13,144 bases of DNA from Clostridia bacterium (GTDB lineage: Bacteria; Bacillota_A; Clostridia; Christensenellales; Aristaeellaceae), in NCBI GenBank assembly GCA_017397695.1, contig JAFQIF010000011.1, positions 1 through 13,144 on the forward strand, in the 5' to 3' direction. A program made the position numbers and the translations under genes. Shown piece after piece: positions 7,025-13,144 of this stretch. Within the stretch, counting starts at the first letter, position 1; every line of letters starts with the position of its first letter. The notes below the pieces were generated by a model. The model had not been told where the DNA came from. It searched no databases and was given only the letters and a program-made list of their open reading frames with translations.

Positions 7025-8368
7025 ATGGAAAACAGCTTTGAACTTCAGATGAATGCTTTTGCTGAAAAGGCGCTTGCGCTTGCAGCCGAGGCCGGCATTG
7101 CGCCCGCCGAGGTGACGCTCTCTTCCAGCGAATCCTTCTCCGCGCGCGTTCGCAGCCAGAAGCTGGAGGATTATAAGGTCAGCGACCGATTCAGCCTTAC
7201 GCTGCGCGGCGTATGGCAGGGCAGGGTCGGCACGGCGGGCACGCAGGCGATGGATGAGGAAAGCCTGTCCATGCTCATCGCGGGCGTAAAGGAGAGTGCC
7301 GAGCTGATCGAAACGGACGAGCAGGACGAGATTCTGCCGCCGGATGAACACTACAGCGCAGTATGCAATGATTCTGAGGCGGTGGAACAGATCTCTGCCG
7401 AGGACAAGATCGCGCTGGCGATGCGCATTGACGAACGCCTTGCCGCCGCAGATGCGCGCATCACGCCGGATTCCACCGTCGTAGCCAGCAGCGGCGAGAC
7501 CTTTGCCCTGCGCAATTCGCTGGGCCTGAATCTCAGCCACCGCTCCAACATGATCTACGCCTACGCCAGCTGTCTTGCCAAGGAGGGCGAGAGCGCGGCG
7601 ACCGGCTTTAAGATTCTGTGGGGCTATTCCATGGAGGACGTGAAGCCCTTTGACGTGGCGGATGGCTGCGCAAAAGACGCGCTGGACAAGCTCGGCGCGG
7701 GAAAGCTCTCCAGCGGCGCGCGCCCGGTCATTATCCGCAACAACGCCATGGCCGATCTGCTGTCCACCTTCTCCGGCGTATTCTCTGCGGATAACGCGCA
7801 GAAGGGTATGTCCCTGCTTTCCGGTAAGGAGGGGCAGGCCGTCGCCAGCGAGGCTGTCACCCTGACGGATGATCCGCTGATGCCCTGGGGGCTGGGCTCC
7901 TGCCCGTTTGACCGCGAGGGCGCGGCGACGCTGACGAAGAACGTGATTGAAAACGGCGTGCTGACCACGCTGCTGCACAACCGCAAGACCGCCAGGAAAG
8001 CGGGCGTGAAGACCACCGGCAACGCTGCCGGTTCCGGCCGCGTCGCGCCGAGCAACATGTACATAAAGCCCGGCGAACAGACGCTCGATATGCTGCTTGC
8101 CGCCATGGGCAGCGGCCTGCTCATCACCGAGGTGAGCGGCCTGCATGCGGGCGCCAATCCCGTCAGCGGCGATTTCTCGCTGCTCTCGCGCGGTTTTGAG
8201 GTTGTTGGCGGCAAAATCGTACGCGCGGTAGAACAGTTTACCGTTGCGGGCAATTTCTACGAACTGCTGAAAAACGTCACCGCTGTGGCGGATGATCTGC
8301 TCTTTGAGGGTTCGCCCATCGGCAGCCCGAGTGTGGCGGTCAGCCAGCTTAATATCGCAGGAGAATAA
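7025..8368 (+). CDS. tldE: TldE/PmbA-type metalloprotease partner subunit, 447 aa
   Basis: TldE (PmbA) pairs with TldD to form the heterodimeric protease. It shares the fold but lacks the zinc site. Consistent with that, no HExxxH occurs here. The family's C-terminal features are present: GLGSCPFDREGAAT (about 295-308), VIENGVLTTLLHNRKTA, GRVAPSNMYIKPGE and the GLLITEVSGLHAGANPVSGDFS segment in parts (LITEVSGLHAGANPVSGDFS). The start ATG has GAGG 8 bases upstream and lies 10 bases after tldD, a typical co-translated pair. It is followed by a strong terminator. No adjacent precursor-peptide or modification gene is seen, so a housekeeping peptide-turnover role is more likely than natural-product maturation. 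Confidence 0.95.
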   Translation: MENSFELQMNAFAEKALALAAEAGIAPAEVTLSSSESFSARVRSQKLEDYKVSDRFSLTLRGVWQGRVGTAGTQAMDEESLSMLIAGVKESAELIETDEQDEILPPDEHYSAVCNDSEAVEQISAEDKIALAMRIDERLAAADARITPDSTVVASSGETFALRNSLGLNLSHRSNMIYAYASCLAKEGESAATGFKILWGYSMEDVKPFDVADGCAKDALDKLGAGKLSSGARPVIIRNNAMADLLSTFSGVFSADNAQKGMSLLSGKEGQAVASEAVTLTDDPLMPWGLGSCPFDREGAATLTKNVIENGVLTTLLHNRKTARKAGVKTTGNAAGSGRVAPSNMYIKPGEQTLDMLLAAMGSGLLITEVSGLHAGANPVSGDFSLLSRGFEVVGGKIVRAVEQFTVAGNFYELLKNVTAVADDLLFEGSPIGSPSVAVSQLNIAGE

Positions 8369-8369
8369 G

Positions 8370-8397
8370 AAAAAGGAGCGGTTTACCGCTCCTTTTT
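8370..8397. terminator. Bidirectional terminator between tldE and the VanZ-family gene
   Basis: The stem GGAGCGG (8375-8381) pairs with CCGCTCC (8386-8392) around loop TTTA, flanked by AAAAA on the left and TTTTT on the right, so it can work on both strands. On the minus strand, the stop codon TAA of the VanZ-family gene is the loop itself (8383-8385). Confidence 0.92.
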
Positions 8398-8841
8398 GAT
8401 GGCCTTTTTGATTTTTCCACAGACGGATATCAGCCCCCACATCGCCGCTGCGCCCAGCGTATCGATGCCCACATCCACGATACTCGGCCCCCGGTCTGCG
8501 ACAAAGCCCTGGTGCCACTCGTCCGTCGCGGCATAGGTTGCGCTCATAAGCAGGGCAGCGATACCGGGGCGCTTTGCGCCGCTCAATTTCAGCGCCCGGC
8601 GGTACAGCGCAAACAGTATGGCGTATTCGGTCATGTGCGCAGCCTTGCGGATGAGCAGGTGAATCGTTTCCAGCGGGACGCCTGAGGCAAATTCTTCGCC
8701 GAAGACGAGAGAAACAGCCCCAAGTATGACCCGCACCAGCGTGCCGCTTTGCTCGCCGGATACTTCGCCCGGCATGGCGCTCATCAGGTAAATGACGCCC
8801 ATCCATATAAGCGCAGGGCCCCAGGGCTTGATCTGTTTCAC
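8383..8841 (-). CDS. VanZ-family membrane protein, 152 aa (GTG start)
   Basis: VanZ-like proteins are small membrane proteins; the founding member gives low-level teicoplanin resistance, but most relatives have no known function. The family signatures are present: RKAAHMTEYAILFALY (65-80), then DEWHQGFVADRGPSIVDVGIDTLG (107-130) with DEWHQ, the Arg at 117 and Asp at 123 and 127. Membrane segments lie near 8-23, 35-47, 70-80, 93-105 and 124-140. I chose the GTG reading MKQIKPWG because GGAGG precedes it by 10 bases. An ATG further upstream would put the -10 element inside the gene. The cationic C-terminus (KIKKAIKKER) runs into the terminator stem. Resistance cannot be inferred. Confidence 0.85.
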   Translation of the reverse strand: MKQIKPWGPALIWMGVIYLMSAMPGEVSGEQSGTLVRVILGAVSLVFGEEFASGVPLETIHLLIRKAAHMTEYAILFALYRRALKLSGAKRPGIAALLMSATYAATDEWHQGFVADRGPSIVDVGIDTLGAAAMWGLISVCGKIKKAIKKER

Positions 8842-8881
8842 AGCGGCACATCCTCCGTTTTTTGACAGTTTTCTCACACTT

Positions 8882-8910
8882 ATCATACCATATTCACCCT
8901 GTTTTTGCAA
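8882..8910 (-). promoter_or_regulatory. Sigma-A-type promoter of the VanZ-family gene
   Basis: On the minus strand, -35 TTGCAA (8905-8910), a 17-base spacer and -10 TATGAT (8882-8887). It supports the downstream GTG start at 8841 rather than an ATG near 8886 or 8910. Confidence 0.82.
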
Positions 8911-8917
8911 AAAACGC

Positions 8918-8945
8918 TTGAGTTTTCACGCCTGTCTGGTATAAT
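8918..8945 (+). promoter_or_regulatory. Extended -10 promoter of the M23-like gene
   Basis: -35-like TTGAGT (8918-8923), a 16-base spacer and a perfect -10 TATAAT (8940-8945), preceded by TG one base upstream (TGGTATAAT), an extended -10. It is divergent from the VanZ promoter, whose -35 ends 8 bases away. Confidence 0.82.
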
Positions 8946-9008
8946 AAATAGAAGAATTCTTTGGAAAGCATATCGAAACCCAAAATCGTTTCACATTTTG
9001 GAGGTATT

Positions 9009-10139
9009 ATGATGATGAAGAAGCTGATTGCGGCGCTTGCTCTGGTAAGCCTGCTTTTTACCGCCTGCGCCTATGCGGAAGACAGCGCTGCGCTGCCCGG
9101 CACGCGTGTGGACACGGACGCCGTTGTGGTGAATACCCCGGCTGCCGCTGCCCCGGAGACGGCCCCGGTTGAGCCCGAGGCCGAAGTGGTGATCGAGGAA
9201 CCGGTTGCCGAAGAGGAAGAGCCGGCTCAGGTGATCATTGCGGACGAGCCCAAGGATACGCTGGAGATCACCGAGGAGTACCGCTGGTTCATCAGCAAGT
9301 ACAAGGCGATCCGCGGCCGTACCGTCCGTTACTACGACGACGTTTACTGCTACAACCACGGCGAGTACTACCTCACGCCGTTTGATTCCACCCTGCCGCA
9401 GGAGTATCTGACGGTTGACGAGAGCGGCACCTACGCCGTTGCGCCGATCGTGCTGGACATCACCGACGCCATGCGCGTTGCGCTCTACGGCGAAGACGCG
9501 GGCGAGGTGTCCATGTTCTATGCCCAGTACTGTGAGCGTCAGGGCGACGGCCGCGGCCGCACCGGCTTTACCGGCGTGCACGAGGGCATCGACTTCACCA
9601 ACTATCCGGAAGCGCCGCTGTATGCGATTCTGGGCGGCGAGGTGACCCGCGCCGGCGACAGCAATGGCACCGTGGCGATCTACAATGCTGAGTATGACGT
9701 GACCGTGCTCTACCTGCACTGCGAGGACATCGAGGTTCGCCGCGGCGACGTGGTCGAGGCCGGCGCGTATATCGCGGTGGAAGGCAAGAAGGGCTCCGGC
9801 GGCACCTACACCCACGTGGAGATGCGCAATGGCCGCCACACCACCTCTCATCCGTATCGCAACACCATCCTGGAGAGCGATTGCCCGTATCCGGTGATGC
9901 AGGCTGCTCTGGGCGTTGTGGAGTCCGGTCGCCAGCCGGTGACCGCCGCCGCCGTGATGGAAGCGCAGCGCATGCGCGAGGAAGCCGAGGCGGCTGCCCG
10001 CGCCGAGGCTGAGGCTGCCGCGAAGGCTGCCGAGCCGGAGATCGAGCTGGTCGACGTGCTGCCGTCCGCCAATGAGGGCTACGGCTTTGGCGAAGAGACC
10101 GTTGCTCCGGAAGCGACCCTGCCGCCGAGCACCAAGTGA
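9009..10139 (+). CDS. Secreted LytM/M23-like protein with a substituted active-site His, 376 aa
   Basis: M23 enzymes are zinc peptidases that cut peptidoglycan cross-bridges; degenerate LytM domains act as regulators. An export signal occupies residues 1-23 (KKLIAALALVSLLF). Cleavage at AYA/ED is likely, though Cys20 in FTAC could be an imperfect lipobox. A Pro/Glu/Ala-rich acidic linker spans 43-82, then an unrecognised Tyr-rich domain 85-180. The LytM domain (about 185-285) keeps the zinc ligands His191 and Asp195 (HEGIDF) and His269, and the equivalent of His260 at LHCED (His237). The usual HLHFE motif reads YTHVE, so the first His is Tyr267. The tail (312-345) is an Ala/Glu coiled coil. 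GGAGG precedes three consecutive ATG codons; I chose the first (spacing 4), though either of the next two could be used. Confidence 0.85.
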   Translation: MMMKKLIAALALVSLLFTACAYAEDSAALPGTRVDTDAVVVNTPAAAAPETAPVEPEAEVVIEEPVAEEEEPAQVIIADEPKDTLEITEEYRWFISKYKAIRGRTVRYYDDVYCYNHGEYYLTPFDSTLPQEYLTVDESGTYAVAPIVLDITDAMRVALYGEDAGEVSMFYAQYCERQGDGRGRTGFTGVHEGIDFTNYPEAPLYAILGGEVTRAGDSNGTVAIYNAEYDVTVLYLHCEDIEVRRGDVVEAGAYIAVEGKKGSGGTYTHVEMRNGRHTTSHPYRNTILESDCPYPVMQAALGVVESGRQPVTAAAVMEAQRMREEAEAAARAEAEAAAKAAEPEIELVDVLPSANEGYGFGEETVAPEATLPPSTK

Positions 10140-10167
10140 TCACGGAAGACTGACGCAGGAAACAACA

Positions 10168-10196
10168 AAGGGCCCTGATGCACAGGGCCCTTCTTT
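10168..10196 (+). terminator. Terminator of the M23-like gene
   Basis: Stem GGGCCCTG (10170-10177) with CAGGGCCC (10183-10190), loop ATGCA, followed by TTCTTT. The hairpin is very GC-rich. It lies between the M23 stop and the next plus-strand gene, whose ribosome site begins about 20 bases later, so that gene depends on read-through or an unseen promoter. Confidence 0.88.
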
Positions 10197-10228
10197 ACTG
10201 CCCCGAGAATCAAGAAAGGAGGAGCGCC

Positions 10229-11158
10229 GTGGTTCGTGTACTTCGTTATCCGCGTATGAGCGCATGCGTGTGCGCGCTGGCTGTTGCGTGTGCGCTGGGG
10301 CGCGATATCTGCGTGAGCGCATCGCTGCACGGATGGGCGCAGGTGCTGCTTGTGGCGACGGCTGCACTGCTTGTGCTGTGCCTGGCGCTGCTCTCCTGCC
10401 GCTTCTTCGTGGATGAGCTGGGCGTGGGCGTAGGTTTTCTTCTGCGCGTGCGCCGCACGAATTGGGAGGATATCGCCTCCTTTGGCCTGCTCTACTGCAA
10501 TAGCCGCCGCCGCTATTTCTACGGCATGTATCGCGGAAAGACCGACTTTATCAACCTGCTGCACCGCGCGCCGCAATGCGGAAGCTGGGGTTTTGTGGTG
10601 CCGGTGAATAAAAGGCTGCTGCGCGCCGTGGAAACGTATTGCCCGTTTGATGTGGATCTTTCGCCAATGTCGGCGCGCCGGCGCAAGGGCTGGCTGCGGC
10701 CGCAGTGGCATCAGGCTGCGCTCCATGCCGCGCTGATGCTGCCCACCGCGTCTGTCGCATTTGTGACTGGCGCGCTGATGCTCGTTTGGGCGGCGCAGCC
10801 GGAACACATTGGCGGCCTGATCGGCTGGACGCTGTGCGCGCTCATGCTCTTTGCGGCAGGGTTCGCATTGCTCTATCGGATGATGAACACGATTACCACC
10901 TGTCCGTGCTTCCATGAGCAGGGTGTGTGTGCAGGCGTAGGATTGTATTTGCCTTGGGAGGATGTGCACTTTGGCTATGTGCACCGCATTGCGCGCATGA
11001 GCGGTTTATTCCTGCTTTCTCAGCCGCTGGACGTGATGCACAGGCGCAGCGCGCCGCCGATTTTGTGTCTGTCCATGCCGGATACGACAACCATGCTCCT
11101 GGCCTATCTGACGTACTGCCCGCACGCCGGGCGGGGCAGCGAGGCGGGCATGCTGTAA
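10229..11158 (+). CDS. Membrane protein with tandem duplicated two-helix plus soluble-domain units, 309 aa (GTG start)
   Basis: Function not recognised. Four hydrophobic segments come in two pairs (about 10-25 and 36-57; 164-189 and 194-217). Each pair is followed by a soluble domain of similar design. The first domain (58-145) has ELGVGVGFLL, then WED at 79-81, and ends with TYCP at 136-139. The second (225-300) has EQGVCAGVGLYL, WED at 243-245 and TYCP at 295-298. This points to internal duplication, and the soluble units could be PH-like domains; that last point is inference. The GTG start follows AAAGGAGG by 6 bases. The protein is rich in Cys (17 or more) and Arg. It converges on dnaA across a shared terminator. 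Confidence 0.8.
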   Translation: MVRVLRYPRMSACVCALAVACALGRDICVSASLHGWAQVLLVATAALLVLCLALLSCRFFVDELGVGVGFLLRVRRTNWEDIASFGLLYCNSRRRYFYGMYRGKTDFINLLHRAPQCGSWGFVVPVNKRLLRAVETYCPFDVDLSPMSARRRKGWLRPQWHQAALHAALMLPTASVAFVTGALMLVWAAQPEHIGGLIGWTLCALMLFAAGFALLYRMMNTITTCPCFHEQGVCAGVGLYLPWEDVHFGYVHRIARMSGLFLLSQPLDVMHRRSAPPILCLSMPDTTTMLLAYLTYCPHAGRGSEAGML

Positions 11159-11170
11159 TTGAATATAATG

Positions 11171-11205
11171 AAAAGACCTTTCGCTTCTGAAACGAAAGGT
11201 CTTTT
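11171..11205. terminator. Bidirectional terminator between the duplicated membrane gene and dnaA
   Basis: A perfect 13-bp inverted repeat AAAAGACCTTTCG (11171-11183) and CGAAAGGTCTTTT (11193-11205) around a 9-base loop. A runs on one side and T runs on the other allow termination of both the plus-strand gene (stop at 11158) and dnaA (stop at 11233). Confidence 0.92.
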
Positions 11206-11232
11206 GCATGCATATCGTTTTTTGCGTCCTGC

Positions 11233-12558
11233 TTATTTTTCGGTGATGATCTTCTTGAGATCGGCGATGGTCGCCTTCATCACAGCGTCATCCTCGAGCA
11301 TGCGGGTGATCTTATCGCAGGAATTGATGATGGTGGAATGATCGCGGCCGAAGGCGTCGCCGATGCGCGGCAGGGACAGGCCGGTCATCTCGCGCGTGAG
11401 ATACACGGCTACATGGCGCGCCTGCGCAATCTCCTTCTTGCGGGAGTTGCCGCGCAGCAGCGCGCTGCTCAGGCCGTAGTAATCGGCCACGCAGTCGATG
11501 ATCAGATCCGGCGTGATGCGCTTGGGATCGCGCACGACGGCAATGTCGTGCAGCGCGTGGGAGATCACGTCCGCGTCGATGGCGCAGCGATTCAGGCGTG
11601 CATAGGCGTTCACGCGGATGAGAGAGCCTTCCAGCTCGCGGATGTTGCTCTCTACGCGGCCGGCGATCAGCTCGAGCATCTCATCGCTGATTTCAATGCC
11701 CTCGTTTTCTGCTTTTTTGCGCAGGATGGCAATTCGGGTATCGAAGTCCGGCTTCTGGATATCGGCGATCAGGCCCCACTCGAAGCGGGAACGAAGGCGC
11801 TCTTCCAGGCGGGCAATTTCGCGCGGCGGCTTATCGGAGGAGATAATGATCTGCTTGCCGGCGGAATGCAGGGCGTTGAACGTATGGAAGAATTCCTCCT
11901 GCGTGGAATCGCGGCCCGCGATGAACTGGATATCGTCGAGCATCAGCACATCCACGTTGCGGAAGCGCTGGCGGAATTCGACGTTCTTGTTGTTCTTGAT
12001 GGCGGAAACCAGCTCGTTGGTGAACATCTCGCTGGGCAGATAGAGCATGCGCATATTCGGGAAATGATCCTGAATGAAATGGCCGATGGCATGCATCAGG
12101 TGCGTCTTGCCCAGGCCCACGCCGCCGTAGAGGAACAGCGGATTGTAGGCCATGCCCGGCGCTTCGGCCACGGCCAGGGAAGCCGCATGCGCAAAGCGAT
12201 TTGAAGAGCCGACGACGAACGTATCGAACGTGGACTTGGGATTGAAGGTGTTGACGCCCTGCAGCGGTTTCTGATCGTCCTTCTTCTGGCTCTCCTGCCA
12301 GGCGATGCGCTCCTTGACGCTCATCAGCTCCACGGTCATCTCGCGGCCGGCCGCTTTGGATACGGCGTCGGTGATCATGGCCAGATAGCGCGGACGGATG
12401 GTCTTCTCTGTAAACTCGCTGATGACCTCAAGCGCCAGCTTGTCATCGGCCAGGTATACCGGCTTGAGCGGCTGATCGATCCAGGTGGTATAGGAGACGC
12501 TGGCCAGATCCTCGCGCAGCAGCGCCTTCGCCTTGTCCCAAATCTCGACATGATCCAT
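11233..12558 (-). CDS. dnaA: Chromosomal replication initiator DnaA, 441 aa
   Basis: DnaA binds TTATCCACA boxes at oriC as an ATP complex and opens the duplex. Domain I covers about residues 1-80 (IWDKAKALLREDLASVSYTTW) and is followed by a short linker (82-105). The AAA+ domain III shows Walker A GGVGLGKT (145-152), Walker B VLMLDDI (204-210), LRSRFEWG (255-262) and sensor 2 NIRELEGSLIRV. Domain IV (about 348-441) has the DnaA signature around RIGDAFGRDHSTI (398-410). It is full length but at the short end, mainly because domain II is short. The ATG has GGAGG 7 bases upstream; an in-frame upstream extension would run through the DnaA boxes and is rejected. dnaN does not follow: the next gene is convergent, so dnaA is a single-gene unit. 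No clear -35/-10 was seen, but overlapping DnaA boxes suggest autoregulation. Confidence 0.98.
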   Translation of the reverse strand: MDHVEIWDKAKALLREDLASVSYTTWIDQPLKPVYLADDKLALEVISEFTEKTIRPRYLAMITDAVSKAAGREMTVELMSVKERIAWQESQKKDDQKPLQGVNTFNPKSTFDTFVVGSSNRFAHAASLAVAEAPGMAYNPLFLYGGVGLGKTHLMHAIGHFIQDHFPNMRMLYLPSEMFTNELVSAIKNNKNVEFRQRFRNVDVLMLDDIQFIAGRDSTQEEFFHTFNALHSAGKQIIISSDKPPREIARLEERLRSRFEWGLIADIQKPDFDTRIAILRKKAENEGIEISDEMLELIAGRVESNIRELEGSLIRVNAYARLNRCAIDADVISHALHDIAVVRDPKRITPDLIIDCVADYYGLSSALLRGNSRKKEIAQARHVAVYLTREMTGLSLPRIGDAFGRDHSTIINSCDKITRMLEDDAVMKATIADLKKIITEK

Positions 12559-12649
12559 GGTGTTTCCTCCGTATATTGTATTGTATCCATCCTGCAGGAT
12601 ACTGCATATTGTGGTGATAAATATGGATGACGGATCCATGTGGATAAAA

Positions 12650-12663
12650 TGTGGATATCCACA
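12650..12663. promoter_or_regulatory. Perfect palindrome of two overlapping near-DnaA boxes
   Basis: TGTGGATATCCACA is a 14-bp perfect palindrome. Each half is a DnaA box with one end change (ATATCCACA). It sits 2 bases from a perfect box and about 90 bases from the dnaA start, so it could bind a DnaA dimer-like pair and affect dnaA transcription; this is inference. Confidence 0.6.
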
Positions 12664-12725
12664 CCACTTTCCACAAGGTGTGGAAAAAGGTGGATAAGTT
12701 GTGGATAACTGCTTTAAGAGCCTTC

Positions 12726-12768
12726 CCATCATATCAGAAAAAAACCTTATTTTCAAGGGTTTTTCGGC
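12726..12768. other. AT-rich segment between the two DnaA-box clusters (possible unwinding region)
   Basis: This stretch is A/T-rich (AGAAAAAAACCTTATTTTC and GGGTTTTTC) between the leftward and rightward box clusters. It also contains a short imperfect hairpin, AAAACCTT with AAGGGTTTT. It could be the duplex-unwinding element or part of a leader; no test is possible by eye. Confidence 0.4.
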
Positions 12769-12836
12769 GGAGAAGCTCTTGCGGAAAATGAAATTTATCC
12801 ACAGGTCTCCTGCTGAATGCTGAACATTTATCCACA

Positions 12837-12978
12837 ATATCCTGTGGTAGATGTGGAGGGACGTACACAATGCATACGAATAACCGGCGCGTTTCCGTCA
12901 TTTTTTGCGTCAAAAAAGATAAAGTTGTGTTCGATATTTTTTTCTTGCGCGGGGGAATAGGGCTGCAGAGCTGTAAAA
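12837..12978. other. Gene-free spacer between oriC and the right-end repeat
   Basis: No gene is supported here. The segment has AT-rich runs (CATTTTTTGCGTCAAAAAAG and ATATTTTTTTCTTGC) and no perfect DnaA box. In many Bacillota the divergent rpmH gene follows the origin; it is not present before the window ends. Confidence 0.5.
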
Positions 12979-13144
12979 GGGATATTTAGTTCACTAAGGC
13001 TTAAAGCCGCCGCGAAGCGAAGAAGGGTCAAGGGATGAAATCCCTTGTCAGGGGCTTGGGGATGAAATCCCCAACGTAACCCAATCGAAGAAAAAAGCAA
13101 GAATCGGAGCGAAGCCGAAGGCGACAATTACGATTCCGGTACAG
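12979..13144. repeat. Hairpin-rich dispersed-type repeat, right copy (inverted)
   Basis: This is the reverse-complement partner of 19-187. It contains the same two hairpins: CAAGGGAT-gaa-ATCCCTTG (13029-13047) and TTGGGGAT-gaa-ATCCCCAA (13056-13074). Here the second stem is 8 bp, while the left copy has lost pairing at its base. The match continues to the last base of the window, so the true end of the repeat is not visible. Confidence 0.85.

Larger units (their letters stand above)
12559..12840. other. Candidate replication origin (oriC) upstream of dnaA
   Basis: This gene-free interval holds four perfect DnaA boxes TTATCCACA: minus strand at 12639-12647 and 12700-12708, plus strand at 12795-12803 and 12828-12836. 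There is a TTTTCCACA match on the minus strand at 12679-12687 and near matches at 12650-12658, 12655-12663, 12667-12675 and 12689-12697. The boxes form two clusters in opposite orientation around an AT-rich centre. Position next to dnaA and box density are the classic signs of a bacterial origin. Strand bias and the unwinding site were not computed. Confidence 0.88.

Noticed and set aside
5629..8368. A peptide natural-product (microcin-like) cluster around tldD/tldE
   Set aside because: No precursor peptide, modification enzyme or dedicated exporter is adjacent. The MFS gene is divergent and has its own promoter, so it is not evidence of a shared pathway.
8834..8842. A possible parS site (TGTTTCAC)
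   Set aside because: Only one half of the palindrome matches; the other half (AGCGGCAC) does not. It also falls inside the start of the VanZ-family gene.
6986..8851. A 621-codon minus-strand open frame spanning tldE and the VanZ-like gene
   Set aside because: It is antisense to tldE, which has clear family motifs, and shares its right end with the true VanZ-family gene in another frame. It shows no domain of its own.
12559..12870. A 104-residue N-terminal extension of DnaA
   Set aside because: It would translate the DnaA boxes (giving a WIN/HIYH-type composition), lacks a ribosome site and is absent from known DnaA proteins. GGAGG precedes the ATG at 12558.
12828..13127. A 99-codon minus-strand frame over the right repeat
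   Set aside because: It crosses DnaA boxes and the repeat and has no ribosome site. The repeat keeps more than one frame open by composition.
1..13144. CRISPR arrays, tRNA, rRNA, transposases or phage genes
   Set aside because: No regularly spaced direct repeats, tRNA-like cloverleaf with CCA context, rRNA-like sequence or transposase motif was seen on either strand.

Overview
The window is a 13.1 kb piece of a GC-rich, low-repeat bacterial chromosome. It carries the replication initiator gene dnaA with an adjacent DnaA-box cluster (a candidate oriC) and the chromosome-partitioning pair parA/parB (soj/spo0J). Consensus sigma-A-type promoters, strong AGGAGG ribosome sites, GTG/TTG starts, a VanZ-like protein and a TldD/TldE pair all fit a Bacillota (Clostridia-like) organism. 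A gut clostridial lineage is my best guess, but nothing in the window fixes the genus.

Layout from left to right: (i) a dispersed-type repeat (19-187); (ii) a minus-strand two-gene operon, an SPFH/prohibitin membrane protein followed by a 140-residue unknown protein, with its own promoter and terminator; (iii) a minus-strand operon of a 150-residue unknown protein, parA and parB, with a candidate promoter at 4140-4169 and a terminator at 1751-1785; (iv) a minus-strand MFS transporter, divergent from (v) the plus-strand tldD-tldE pair; (vi) a minus-strand VanZ-family protein that converges on tldE and shares a terminator with it; (vii) plus-strand genes for a secreted LytM/M23-type protein and a four-helix membrane protein with an internal duplication; (viii) minus-strand dnaA, convergent with the previous gene across a bidirectional terminator; (ix) about 280 bp of candidate oriC; (x) a second copy of the end repeat in inverted orientation (12979-13144).

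Replication starting at the right-hand end would run leftwards through dnaA, parAB, the MFS gene and the SPFH operon in the direction of their transcription. It would meet tldDE, the M23 gene and the duplicated membrane gene head-on. Two arrangement features stand out. dnaA is not followed by dnaN, and parAB lies on the 3' side of dnaA, separated from it by unrelated cargo genes. The whole block is bracketed by inverted copies of a hairpin-rich repeat of about 167 bp. No defence system, CRISPR array, transposase, tRNA or rRNA was found. The more unusual items are the repeat, the rearranged origin region, an M23-like protein with a substituted catalytic histidine, and the internally duplicated membrane protein.
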